Of a stretch of DNA of 64,000 bases, positions 48,201 to 58,870 are shown piece after piece. The stretch lies in NCBI GenBank assembly GCA_948099385.1, contig CANUEZ040000024.1:19480001-19544000 (forward strand), given 5' to 3'. Position numbers and translations under genes: made by a program. The first letter of the stretch is position 1; the number at the start of each line of letters is the position of its first letter. The notes under the pieces were generated by a model. It was not told the DNA's origin and did not search any database. It saw only the letters and a program-made list of their open reading frames with translations. Source of the stretch: Fasciola hepatica (lineage: Eukaryota > Platyhelminthes > Trematoda > Plagiorchiida > Fasciolidae).

Positions 48201-49189
48201 GTGGCAAGAGAATTCCTTGATATAAATGGTCGGCTAAATCAGATTGAGTGGAAAATCCCGTTTTCTTTTTCAGTCGAGTATTTCTGACAGCGTACAGCTG
48301 CGTACAGGGATCATAGAGAGTAAGTACCCTTATTTCGATGAGCTGGTGGTTATCGCAGAAATGTAGTGCAGCCAGTCGAAAGGTGCCCTACTTTGGATAT
48401 TGAGAAGATGAATGGTGGTTGACGGTGGACAGTCCTGAACCTAAAGTAGAAGTATGGAAGGCCAATCCAATGGATTTCGTCTTAAAAGACAAGTTTCGTT
48501 TTCCATCGCTGGGCATTGGTTACCGTCCAGTTCACAGTATGATAAGCACTTAGTTTAGTGGACAGATTTTGCGATCAGAATGGAATTTCCCCCTTTTCAC
48601 CCTCACGCTTCCATGTACATCTCTTGATTCGAGCCCAGTTCGTTTGCTTGTTATCGTTTTAATGAACAGCGCCAAAATGATAGTAGGAACCTTCGAATTT
48701 TTGTTCATGAAACTAACACAAACAAAGAATGGTGTTTTAGCCAATACTTTGATGGTGGCTTACAGAGGTTCTTATCAGTCTCATAAAACCATGAGCCTCG
48801 GTAATCTAATTTACTGGACCACAAATTCTTTCAGTCTGTGAGCATCCAAATCGACCGTAGTTTTTGCAGCTCAAAACATATGTTCTTATGAGTGTAGCCG
48901 GAAATGTAGTGTATAATAATTCACAGCAATCAAACCAAATGACTTTGTGCTTAATCTGAAACCAATTTTATTCTATGGTAATTTTTTTATTTACATATAT
49001 AATCAAACTCCACGTATGAAGAAAAGCTGTATGTTTTAAATGTCCCAAAAATTGATGCATCCCCCTATTTGTCAGTTTGGTGGGCAGAAAAAGGGAGAAG
49101 AGAGAATCTACGGTAAGCTCTGCAACACAACATCCGCTCGATCAGGAATTGGCCAAGTCCATTGCAATTCTTCATCCCTTTGCAACCAC

Positions 49190-49365
49190 CACAATCGGGC
49201 GATGGCCGGACAGTCGCCATCGCTGGCTTCCAATCTTTCTGTCCCGAGTTCGAATACTGCCTTCCCCCCCCCTGTCACTTACCCCAGTTGGCAACCTCTG
49301 GTTGGCCACGATCCCCTAACTGAAATATTGTACCGTAATGATTACGGGGTTAAAAAGTAAAGAAG
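49190..49365 (+). repeat. SINE family 2, copy c
   Basis: A B-box-like CGAGTTCGAATACTG is followed by a C run, CTGTCACTTACCCCAGTTGG, TTGGCCACGATCCCCTAACT, GAAATATTGTACCGTAATGA and an A-rich tail. It aligns along its whole length with 54,135-54,300, including the exact string CTGAAATATTGTACC. Confidence 0.75.
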
Positions 49366-49413
49366 AAAGGGAAAAGATGCAATTCTATGAACAGAACGCA
49401 CGTACACACTTAC

Positions 49414-49672
49414 AGAGGAACAGGCCGGTGATTTGGTGTTTCTCACATTCTCACAAGGATTGCCAAATTTGGTCGTGATTTCCATCCGATTCAGCCCTGG
49501 ATTGACTCGGCCCAAGCAAAGAGACGGACATAAAAATGTGTACCTTTTCTCGTAATGTTGACACAGAGCTAGATTGTACAAGATCAACAACAAAGTGTCT
49601 CGCTGTGGAATCCAATCCAAATCACGAGCTGGATCCCAATCCAATGCGGACTTATAGCCTATGGAAGCATTT
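49414..49672 (-). CDS. Exon 3: N-terminal extracellular region, second part
   Basis: The 259-base exon starts one base into a codon after CCCCCCGTTTATTCTAG, a good polypyrimidine-AG acceptor that fits the phase left by exon 2; a nearer AG does not fit. It ends in phase 0 at TCT/GTAAGT. It codes for residues 165-250: NASIGYKSALDWDPARDLDW, LLLILYNLALCQHY, FLCPSLCLGRVNPGLNRMEI and FGNPCENVRNTKSPACSS. C237 and C248 probably pair into the first EGF-like module completed in exon 4. The family of the preceding stretch is not recognised. A sequon lies at N165. Confidence 0.82.
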
Positions 49673-50410
49673 CTAGAATAAACGGGGGGGATGTGGATTG
49701 TGGCAAATGATGTGCAAAAAGAAGAAGAAAATCCGTTAAACTTAGAATCGTATTTTATTACTGGTGAGAACCAGAGACCCCAGTTAATAATGGAATAACT
49801 TATAATCCAGGTACTTTGCCACTTTTACAAAAACATTCACTGATTAACTGGAAGAAAATTTCTTCACGTGTTTTATTGAGAACCTATTTAGCTAAGAAGG
49901 TTATTATCGTTAACTTGGTAACGCTTACTATATTTGAAAGATGTGCGCGAATTTCTAGTGAATGAACCATAAAACTAGCCATATTTGTCGTAAGTCCCCT
50001 GAAAAGGCCCTATGAATGATACTTTACAACACCTGATCTATTGGGGCCTTATGTGGTTCTCCACTCCGAGTCTCAGAGTCTGATTGCTAGCTATACCTGA
50101 TAGAGTAGTGGGCCCGCGTGGCTACGGGGTATACCCCCTCCACTGCATTCACGCACAAGCATGTGATAAGAACAAGGAAAACGTGTATATTCCGTTCGTG
50201 TTTGAAAGTGGCCCCTAATTTGTTGTCATATGAATCTGCTCGCAATCGGTCATTCACCTCTTTCATCTTTCGATTGCCCCGAACGAATAAATTTTTGAAC
50301 AGTAAGCCTGCGATCGAATGGAGAAACTTGTTAGAAATTAAGATCACTTCATCGATTAAAAAAGACACTGATGACATGTTCGTCCCGATTTGTTTTGATT
50401 GATTCAATGT

Positions 50411-50540
50411 GTGAACCAGCGGGGGATCAGTGGTTAAGATACACCGCGTGGGAAGCGGGCTGGTTACTTAGGTACCCTACTGCGTGAATGCTATTTGACT
50501 CCCTGGCTGGACAACATTTAAGGGCGCTTTCCTTGCCGGT
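50411..50540 (+). repeat. Possible tRNA-like retroposon piece
   Basis: GGGGGATCAGTGGTTAAGAT near 50,417 resembles a tRNA A box. A weak B-box-like stretch follows, and no full SINE body was aligned. Confidence 0.25.
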
Positions 50541-50907
50541 GGTATACCTTCTGTCAAATTCTTTATTATATAGCAGTGCACGCGATACCCCCATCAGATT
50601 GCACTGAAGACAATTCAGTTCATTCACTTGACTCACGAGAACACCTTTTGTGATATTCGACTGCAAATAAACCATCCTAAATGTATGTTTAAAGCTGTCT
50701 TGAAAATCACAATAGTTCTGTACTTAGATGGATGCTACGTGAGCTGCACCTAACAATCTGGTTATTAGGCTTAACTTTAGCTATGCTGTAAATACTACCA
50801 GTTAAAAGACCCGGTTAGGTAAAGAGACTGGTTCAAATACTGCTCATTTATGCAATACGATACATCGAGGGGTGGTTTCATGTGCCTACGTGATCATCAG
50901 AATCAAT

Positions 50908-50943
50908 AGTTATGATTTTAATTATAATTATAATTATGATTAT
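50908..50943. repeat. Short TAAT/ATT-rich microsatellite
   Basis: TTTTAATTATAATTATAATT and following bases form an imperfect ATT-rich run of about 35 bases. Confidence 0.8.
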
Positions 50944-51415
50944 TGAAAGGCAATGGACAGCGAAGTCTATTTCATCGAACTTGCCATCGTTCACAACTGT
51001 CATTAATGAAGGAAAATTTTCTCGGGCAGAGTGTAGACTTGTGAAAAGGACAAGGCTAACCTTCCTGCCCGCCATTCCAGCCAATTTCGTCCAAAGTATC
51101 ATTTTCAAGTGTCCAGGCTCTAAACAAGTGTACATGACCAGCTTAAGGTTACCCGGAGGAGTGTTTCAATCACCAATCATTATTTTGTAACAAGGAATAC
51201 GCCATCAATTCACACTAGTGTTTTGGCTGTCGCTATCCGGTCAACTTAGGCGGTAGGTTGTCTGTAGTATGTTTGTCAGATCCAGGGTTCCAGTTAATAG
51301 ACTTTCATCATAGAAGGAGAGAGTCATTTTGTGAGTGACGAGTTGGCAAGGTCCAAGTTCGAGCGATAAATGAGTACCGTATCATATATTAATGAAGTGA
51401 AGCCAGTCGTCTAGC

Positions 51416-51575
51416 TCAAACCCGGATAGCCTCTTGGTTAGCTCATGTGACTTACAGCCATGTGCCTCCTGTTCGAGTCCCACTTGAGGCTCAGTGGACA
51501 GAAATTATCGATAAATCGCAACACAGAAGATATGGCTCTACAGTGTTTGTATCATTTCGCAATAGTGAGTTGGCA
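51416..51575 (+). repeat. tRNA-derived SINE, family 1, second copy
   Basis: AACCCGGATAGCCTCTTGGT carries an A-box-like segment and CCTGTTCGAGTCCCACTTGA the B box. The body aligns with 2,838-3,000, sharing a GGTGGA/AGTGGA stretch and GATGAAATAGCTCT versus GATATGGCTCT. It lies in intron 2, sense-strand opposite to the host gene. Confidence 0.55.
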
Positions 51576-52542
51576 GTTGATAATGCTTGATGAATCATTG
51601 CGTGCTTTTGTTACTGCCATACGATATCTTCTTTAGCGTCTTCCTAATCGTGCGTAGCGGAAGATACCATTTTCCGCTAATCTCTTCATGTCTTTCTTCA
51701 ATCTTTTTACTGTTTAATCCAATTATATCCTTACTATAATTATCCAGGAAGCACGGAGTGGTTGATAAGTAAATAACTGACCTGTTGCGACACACTCGCT
51801 AGTAACCTTGAAGTGCTCTCAGGTTCATAGTCCACATGATTCAACCGTTAGCTTCTCTAGCTAAGATATAAACAACAGTTGGTGTGTGCAACTTCAAAAG
51901 CGCAACACAATAGAGCGTACTTAAACCATCTGTTGTCTTATGCTATAACTTGTACTCCAATTTGTTCACTAATATTATTCTAGCCGCTCCGTTTCAGAAC
52001 GAAGGCGGTAGAGTGACATGAGCGTTTTTCACCTCGAAGAGTAGAGCTTCTAGTCCCACAACCGTCGATAACGTTGGGGGTAGACAGCAGGCCGCTATCA
52101 TTGAGCTAACTACCACGTTCAACCTGCTGGGATTTTATGCGGTCCTTCCTCACTCCAAGTCTCACAGTCACGGTTACTGATTCTCTGCAGTAAGTCTTTG
52201 TAGTTGTGGAATCTGCTCTTTCGGCAGTATTCATGTGCAAGTATAAAACAAAAACAAGCCCTTTCAACGGAGACAACCAGGACAAGAGTTTCACACATAC
52301 GAATCTTATACAAAGTCCCTTCAGATACCGATGGACAATTTTTAAACAATTATCCATCGATCAACTGAACGATAGATCAAATAACTGATTTTCATTCCCT
52401 TGATTTGGCCGATTTTCAGGTTTTCATTAGACTGTCTACGCGTAAGTCTCCAACCCGTGTTGACGTGCACAATGAACAAACTCATTTTATGTCCCAATTA
52501 AAATAACCGGTACTCATATTAGAAATACGCATTAGTATTTAC

Positions 52543-52872
52543 CTTGTGATGACCATGCCATAGGTACAGGGACCATAGTGTTTCCGAAAGTTGTACGTAG
52601 TGATGCAGTAGTAGAATATTAGCCAAGAATTCACAATGTTTTCGTATTCCGGCTTTTGTTCTGAGTCTGGGTTTGTAATGCGCCGGAAAATGCCGGATTC
52701 CAGATAGTGTATCACATTGGCCACAGCCTTACGAGCCAAAGTGACTTTAGTGCGATTGATTGGTTCTGTTCGGTATTGGTCAAACAACTTGAATAGACCT
52801 TGAAAACGACCATAAATAATGTCAGGTGGATCCCGAATTTCCTCCAGTGGAAGAAATGGCACCTCAGGGAGA
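52543..52872 (-). CDS. Exon 2: N-terminal extracellular region, first part
   Basis: The 330-base exon follows the acceptor GTTTTCCCGTCAG, begins one base into a codon (matching the two left by exon 1) and ends two bases into a codon at AAG/GTAAAT. It codes for residues 55-163: LPEVPFLPLEEIRDPPDIIY, FQGLFKLFDQYRTEPINR, ARKAVANVIHYLESGIFRRI, SWLIFYYCITTYNFRKHYGP and CTYGMVIT. Two aromatic-rich helices seem likely. Only two cysteines are present, so this is not an EGF-type module. A membrane-attack-complex fold was considered and not supported. A sequon lies at N93. Confidence 0.86.
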
Positions 52873-53099
52873 CTGACGGGAAAACAAAATATATGAATAA
52901 TATAAAATAAGTGCTTTGAATCGGAAAAAAACCTGGGTTCACAGTCTATGCTCCCGAACTGATTCATCATCATCCCCCACAAATTACAGTAGATGCTTCC
53001 CGTATGTCTTACTAGGTAACTAGTGGGGAAGAGGTGGAATACCCCATACGCATATTATCCAAATCAACCCATCCCTCGGATCAGAAGTTAATCAACTCT

Positions 53100-54115
53100 T
53101 TGTAGTGAAGAGGTTGGTTGGTGTAATAACTCAACTAGACACAAGATTGTTCAGCGCATCGTTACCAGCTTGAAAGCTACCCCCGGAAAGGAGGAAAACT
53201 GTAATTGTTACACCATACAACGGTGGGGAGAAGGCCAAGGCTGTCAACTATCGACTTGTCGGTCTAACATTTGTGGTCGAAAAGGTTATGGAATGCCTAC
53301 TGGACACTCGATTCCGGGAACATAGCGGTGGAAACAACCTGCTACACCGACAACAATACAGCTTATGGAAGAGCAGGTCGTGTGTAACAAACTTGGTACT
53401 AGCAAGGGAATATTGGACGAATACTAAGGTCGAGGGATACTCCACGGAAGTCATCTTGATGAAATTTAGCAAAGCTTCTGTTAAAGTTCTACACCATCGC
53501 CTAATAGTTAAACTCAAGACCCTCAAATTTGAGGACCTTCTTGATTCTATGGATCGGGGATTTCTTTAAAGGAGGGATCTTCGAGATACCAGTAGCACGG
53601 TAAATGTCGAGACGGCAGGTGGCCATCAGTACTGTAACACAAGGATCGGTTTAAGGCCCATACTCTTCCTGGTTTGGATGAATAACTTACAGGTTATTTT
53701 ACAAATAGTGTCTCGTTTATTAGAATGACTTTAAGATATGACATGGGATCATATCAAATGCAGATGAACTCATTCTTCAGGAGGATATCACTGTCCATGA
53801 AAGATGGTCTGACCTACGGTTTCCACCAACTGACACTGACAAATGCGCACATATAGGCGCAGGGAAACCATTCATTGATGTGCTAAACTATACATGAGAT
53901 GGACCACTTGGCCTTTCTATCTGCGGAAAAAGTTCTTGGGATGCTTATGGCTTCTTCACTAAAAAATAAACATAGACTGACGAACTTTGTGCTTCCGTGT
54001 GGAGTATTTTGGACCGCTTAGCCGGGCATTTTGTCTAATTCACTCGATGCTTTCCAAGTGTTCTACACTTCCCATGTATGACCTAGACTGGAACAAGGTG
54101 GTCTTGCTGTGTTCC
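53100..54115 (+). mobile_element. CR1/Jockey-like non-LTR reverse transcriptase relic
   Basis: Plus-strand translation gives KAVNYRLVGLTFVVEKVMEC near 53,240, then LLHRQQYSLWKSRSCVTNLV, VILMKFSKASVKVLHHRLIV and, in a following frame, LRPILFLVWMNNL. These match the order YRP.SLT....K..E, Q.GF..GRSC.TNL, V.LDFSKAFD.V.H and LGP.LFL...ND of non-LTR reverse transcriptases. FTKK and FTRCFPSVLHF further on fit the C-terminal part. The catalytic Asp of motif A is lost (LMKFSKAS), and frames shift several times. It belongs to a different family from relics A, B and C. Confidence 0.75.
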
Positions 54116-54134
54116 CATGTACGGCTGCAGAAAT

Positions 54135-54300
54135 GACCGGTGGTGGTCAACGATCATCGTCGTGGGTTTTCAACCCTTCTGTCTCAAGTTCGAATCCTGC
54201 TTCCACTGCCAGTCACCTTCCCCAGCTGACAGCCTTTAAGTGGCCACAAACCTCTTCCTGAAATATTGTACCATTAGTACATAATAAACTAAAGTAAATA
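54135..54300 (+). repeat. SINE family 2, copy d
   Basis: CAAGTTCGAATCCTG (B-box-like), CCAGTCACCTTCCCCAGCTG, AAGTGGCCACAAACCTCTTC, CTGAAATATTGTACC and the tail ACATAATAAACTAAAGTAAA. It is the fullest tail of the family and sits just after the 3' end of the non-LTR relic. Confidence 0.75.
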
Positions 54301-55317
54301 AAAGGATAAGAAGGTGAAGGACGGAAACAGTGTGGAGGAGCACATCCCGTCTTTTTCGGGTACTACGGTGGGATCAGCAACGAAGGTCATCTGCAGATTA
54401 TCGGATTTTTTTCTAGCTGTGCATCTAAAATTGCGAGGCGATCTGATCTTCACCAAAAGCACTATTCGAAGCGATTATGAGCCAGAACGGCTTGCAGAGC
54501 CACCTTTCTGTGATTGAAACGGCACGCGAGATTATTCTTTCACCTTAAAGAAGCAGCTGTCGGTGAGTCTACCTATGGTGTGGAGGTGGTAGCCGGTGAA
54601 TCTCCCCTGTTTGCAAGTCGCTGAGCTAAGGTAATGAGGCATTCATGGAAGAGATACCATCTGTCTCTATAATACAGAATAAAAAATGAATTTGGATCGG
54701 ATATCAATTCATCTGAGGAAAAAAATACAATGAGCAGAGTGTGGTGAGACGAAATACAAATTGAAATACACGGAATGAGTCTTTGGGTTTGACCCCTTTG
54801 CATGGCTAACTGTACCTAACTAAACAATGAAACGTGGACAACCACGTATTCGGCTGTTCTTTTGAATAATGCAGTACGATCTGTCGCACACAGACTAGTA
54901 ACGAACAGTCACGTAAGCCATCCGTAAAGAGGAAAACTATATACTGTAGTGTGTATTTTGATATCAAATCAACCGCCACTAGCTGTATATATGCTACCCT
55001 AGTCCTTTCAGACTTGGCAGCACTGACGATGAACGACAGGCCAAATGATCGGACCGAGAATACATCTGAACACCCTGAAAGAAAGAGACCATGTTAACGT
55101 TGGCTGAAAAGGCACGGTCACCGAGCCCCCGTCGTTGACGTTGACGTGTTAGTAACTCAGTTTTACTGTTCCACAATAAACCTTGCTGCATCACAAGCGT
55201 TCTCACTGTGTGACTCAGACTGAACATAAGATTTCAGTGCACGTTCACTCACTGTGAGCCTTTTATTTCAGGTGTGGTCACTTTCCCAGTAAGCTAGTTG
55301 GAGTGTTCTTAACTGTT

Positions 55318-55500
55318 CAAATGAGGTTAAGGTGATGAATCTACTGTGGAGTGCTCAAGTATACAGATGATTAGGCAGAAGGGTACCTGGTACGCATGAC
55401 TGATGAGCGGCAACAACCGCGAAACCCGTCGCGTGTTTCCTATAGAGTGTTGTCCTGTTATCCAGATAAAATATCACACCACTTACGTCATGAATATTAC
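55318..55500 (+). repeat. Hammerhead-bearing repeat, copy 2
   Basis: This stretch aligns with 8,475-8,656. Conserved strings are TTCAAATGAG, AGTGCTCAAGTATA, GATGAT and the ribozyme core. It lies in intron 1 on the strand opposite to the host gene, so host transcription would not make the ribozyme strand. Confidence 0.65.
55389..55438 (+). ncRNA. Hammerhead ribozyme core (consensus intact)
   Basis: The sequence has CTGATGA (55,400-55,406), stem II GCGG/CCGC (55,407-55,410 and 55,417-55,420) with a CAACAA loop, GAAA (55,421-55,424), a minimal stem III ACCCGT and then C, with predicted cleavage after 55,430. Stem I can form between the bases before CTGATGA (ACGCATGA) and those after the cleavage site (GCGTGTTT): of eight facing positions, four are Watson-Crick pairs and two are G-U. 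This is a type I layout with a stem III too short to close in one molecule, as in the minimal schistosome and newt ribozymes that work better as dimers. Confidence 0.7.
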
Positions 55501-57838
55501 ATATAGATCAAAAAGATTCCCAGTTGGCCTATTTGTTTCAGTTTGATAAAACCCTGATAGTTGCTGTTACTGACCTGTTCGATATGGTGAGGTTGGCCGT
55601 GGGATTTTGTAGACGTGGAGATCAGTCGGACGGATCGATCGCTGTGGCTTCCGACGCCACAATGATGGAGCGATGTTTTTCAGCCGCAAGAGCCAAATTC
55701 CAACTGAACGTGTTCATGTACCTCATCCAATAATGACTTTTTTGACTTTTGTCTACATGTCAACGTGCAGGGCATCAAAATCGTGCGTTCCAGCGAACAT
55801 TCTTTAAATGATTTGCGCATTAGCATCACTTTCTTCGACAGTATGTTTTGATTAAACTAACGAATAAAGAACCGTCACGACTTTTGTTTTCGTCCCGATT
55901 GAGAAAAAGTGCTTAGTTTTGGTGGTCCAACTGAATAACGTATGTACTCCCCCAGAAGTGCAGAATTTCACTGAATAACTAGCAGAAGAAAGAATAAAGA
56001 TCAGCTTCCTGCCTGGAACAGGTTCTCATATTCCCTATGTTGAATACCGTTGCGCATACAAGTCAGTTAAGATTTTGTTAAAATTAAGTCTTCTCAATGT
56101 CATTATGTGATCGATCGGATCGTCCGGAGCTGGTTAGGCGCGGCTGGGACTATGTCGAACCTATCACATGGACCAAAATTGTGATCATCCAGGATAGAGA
56201 AAAGAGCGGAAGTTATCTGTATTTGATTGTTGATATCTTCGAATCTGATAGGACAAATAAGTCAAAAGTGATGAGGTCAGAAGTCAGGTGTTGGTCCTTT
56301 AGTATCAAGTAATCATACTTTATCTACTATCTTCGTGGGTTCTCATATTTCACTTGTCACCAGGTGAAGTTCCACTATGTGAGATAAGTGGGTGTTGGGA
56401 GCTAAGTAAAGGTAAAAAGCCGATAGCGTAGAGGAATGGCATTTAAACTCTGAATAATGGACATAGTTATGTAGGTAGTGGTGACTCCCCCGAGCGGGAT
56501 TCCGAAGACGAATTCCCAATTCAAGCAGCATAACCTTCTGTACAGACTCATAAAAGTCTTATGCTCATAAGCTTTCCATTTTCATCATTATTCACTTTTT
56601 CATATTTATCTTTCATTTTATAGTTAGTAAAAACTCCGAGCTAATCGACTACGTAGTACACCAGTCCATTGGATCCAACACGATTTCCAACAACCTTATT
56701 TTTTCTTCCTAATAGGATGACCATCCTGAAATCTACCACTCAGTTGAATTTGCAACGGGGGTATGACTGAAGGGAGCCCAAAACAGCCATTTCGTTCGAG
56801 GGTGCACCTATAGCCTTCAATACTACTAAGTACAACTTGACAGGCAGCGACGTTCCATGGGGTACCGTGACACCTTGAATCTATCGACGGGAATCCATTC
56901 AGTACGAGATTTTAGGGCAATATCATTTTCACTGCCTTTTGACCCCGAAATGGCTCTTCCCCACCCACTCCACAGAGGTTAAAACCAAGCGCTCGAAGAG
57001 TACCGTCTCGTAAAAATCTGAGTCTCGGTTACTGTCCACCTTGTTTGGCCCGCCTGTCGAGCGGTTAACCAGGGTATCGTCACCACTTCAAAAAAACAAA
57101 TTGTCGGAGCCACAGACGACAGCTGAGTGGCAGGTGAAGAGAAATGACTGGGGCAAAGCTCGTTGAGGCCCCTTCAGACCCCCGATCAGGGGTGTTATAC
57201 CATAAGTCTGGGTACCATTTAATGTAAAACATCAACTGTGGGAGGTTTGACGACGCAGAGATGACAGCACTAGGGCATAGTATGTTATTCCTTACTGTGA
57301 TAACGTGAAAGTCGATGAATATAGGACAACGGTATAATGGGGGTTTGATCAATACCTAACTATTTCAGGCGGCTAGTTCAAGTGAGTCGTCTTGACAGTA
57401 CGTCCATTACTGTCTGGGGTTTAACCCTTCTCGTAGACTAGAATAGATATGATCATAAAACGTAGAATATGTAAGATATCACCTCGAGATGAAAATACAA
57501 ACATAGTGTCTACACGAAAGCTTGTTGTATTCAGTTTGACTTCGTTGTTATTGTCCATGAGCAGTGGCTAGGATTCTCAAAATTCTTTCTCATTTGATTG
57601 ATGCTAATCAGCTTCTTGAACCTACTTCATGATTGAAAAAATCCAAAAACCAAATCAAACCGATAAAATGTTATAATCCAGTCGATTTCTGTTTGATGGA
57701 AGCTTCTTTGTAATCTGTAAACTATTTTCTCTCTGAGGATCTAAAATAAATTTAAAAATGGTCTCAATGTAGTAATTCACAAACAAACAAGTCAATAAAA
57801 ATAATTAGACGATAAATTTTCGCACAAATCATTCTCAC

Positions 57839-57999
57839 CGAGGTTGTTGCAAACTTCTGCTCATTTTTTCGGACGGAATAAATACAGGGGGTTCATATAG
57901 TGGAAAATAAGAATAAAGTTCCAAATTGTCCAGCCAGTTTTGTTCCTCCGATCCTTTCGTTGGGGAGAACAAGCACAAAATTGTACAGACAAACAGCAT
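57839..57999 (-). CDS. Exon 1: start codon and signal peptide
   Basis: The first in-frame ATG is at 57,999-57,997, in a good context (A at -3). It opens MLFVCTILCLFSPTKGSEEQ, a hydrophobic secretory signal with probable cleavage after about residue 16. LDNLELYSYFPLYEPPVFIP follows, and the exon ends two bases into a codon at CG/GTGAGA. The frame is open 36 bases further upstream, but that part begins with TTG, not ATG, and would place charged residues before the signal. Confidence 0.83.
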
Positions 58000-58001
58000 G
58001 T

Positions 58002-58022
58002 TCAGGTGCAACGATAGTTCAT
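58002..58022 (-). promoter_or_regulatory. Upstream open reading frame in the 5' leader
   Basis: ATG AAC TAT CGT TGC ACC TGA on the minus strand encodes six codons and a stop that ends two bases before the main ATG. If the leader includes it, ribosomes would have to skip it or reinitiate, which would lower or condition translation. A splice-leader addition downstream of it would remove it. Confidence 0.5.
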
Positions 58023-58125
58023 TCCTTACGGACAACTACGGTGGATATTTGAAGGTAACTTGGATCGATCAACTTGTTCACGTGACCCATTTCACCTGAC
58101 TTATGACTAACCATATTCTTAGCCA

Positions 58126-58132
58126 TTTATAA
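58126..58132 (-). promoter_or_regulatory. Possible TATA-like element
   Basis: TTATAAA (minus strand) lies about 105 bases upstream of the upstream ORF and about 130 from the main start. The position is plausible for a short leader, but the motif is common by chance in AT-rich DNA. Confidence 0.25.
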
Positions 58133-58870
58133 AGCTTGATTATTTCGACACAACTGTGCTTCCAACTAAAGAAAAGGGGAATTGTTATTCACCAACTTCC
58201 TATGCTGATTATTGTTTTGTTCCATCCCGCCAGCTCTAGTGAGATGAATTTCCTACTGTGGAAGCATTTAATTTCACTAGCAGAAAACGGGCAGTTTTTA
58301 TATGATGTAAGGGTCGTTATTATCAACGCACCACAAACAACAGTGCTTCCGGTCAAACACCGCAGTTTGAGAGCCTTGTGTCACAGTTTAAGAGCCATTC
58401 ATCAGCATCTCTTGGACTGGTTATCCCACCCCTTGTGAAAATAGTGCGATATCGCATATTTTGACACGCACCTCTAGGCAGATGCTTCAGCGGAGATCTG
58501 GATTCCCAAAAAATGATGGAAAGAGGATTTTCGGGTCAACGACATGATAGCACCGTAAGACCTGACAAGTCTGTAAAACCAAAAGTACCGCATGCGCGTA
58601 CAGAAGCATTCAATTGTCGCTTTTCGATGTTGGTGAGGCCCTGACACGTGTTTTTACCAACTCGGAGTACGGCGTGATCAAGTGCGTTCGATATGCGCAA
58701 ACGACTTAATCAAATGATGCGATGTAAACAACCCACTGAATGGCGCATGAGGGTGTGACAACTAGCCATTGGTTTTGGTGGCTGTTGGTCGTCCGTTCTG
58801 CTACAACCTAGCACAAAGGTGTGAGAACCAGTAACTGTGTCATTCGTAAAATGAACACGTCAGAACAAAG

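Larger units (their letters stand above)
44257..49413 (-). other. Intron 3
   Basis: About 5.2 kb. It holds the Jockey/CR1-like relic C, a long (TA)n tract and a SINE. The stretch at 44.3-46.1 kb shows nothing recognisable. Confidence 0.75.
49673..52542 (-). other. Intron 2
   Basis: About 2.9 kb, with a short TAAT-rich tract near 50,920 and two SINE-like pieces at 50.4 and 51.4 kb. Paired frames at 50.1-50.4 kb on both strands show no motif. Confidence 0.7.
52873..57838 (-). other. Intron 1
   Basis: About 5.0 kb. It holds a plus-strand non-LTR reverse transcriptase relic, a SINE and the better hammerhead-bearing repeat. The stretch at 55.5-57.8 kb shows nothing recognised; a 69-codon plus-strand frame at 55,524-55,733 has no known motif. 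Confidence 0.75.
21861..58022 (-). other. Host gene: EGF- and TSP1-module type I membrane protein, eight exons
   Basis: Eight exons join in frame across seven introns of roughly 5.0, 2.9, 5.2, 3.4, 12.5, 3.2 and 2.0 kb. The coding exons sum to 1,890 bases: 629 codons plus TAG. Every donor is GT and every acceptor AG, and the phase left by each exon is exactly what the next one needs. The product has a signal peptide (about 1-16), an unrecognised region (about 17-236), EGF-like modules (about 237-307, 317-361, 368-462 and 469-502), a short TSP1 module (508-530), a membrane span (604-623) and a short basic tail. Six N-glycosylation sequons are visible (N93, N165, N332, N399, N486, N522). The likely role is a cell-surface adhesion or receptor-like protein. 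I do not recognise a named orthologue, and the ligand is unknown. Transposon relics occupy most of the intron space. Confidence 0.85.

Noticed and set aside
52543..52872. Membrane-attack-complex/perforin (MACPF) domain in exon 2
   Set aside because: EGF and TSP1 modules often accompany MACPF, and KHYGPCTYG is faintly reminiscent of its signature. The glycine-rich core is absent and the N-terminal region is too short.
58000..58035. Earlier start of the host protein at 58,035
   Set aside because: The codon there is TTG. The first in-frame ATG, at 57,999, opens directly with a signal peptide.
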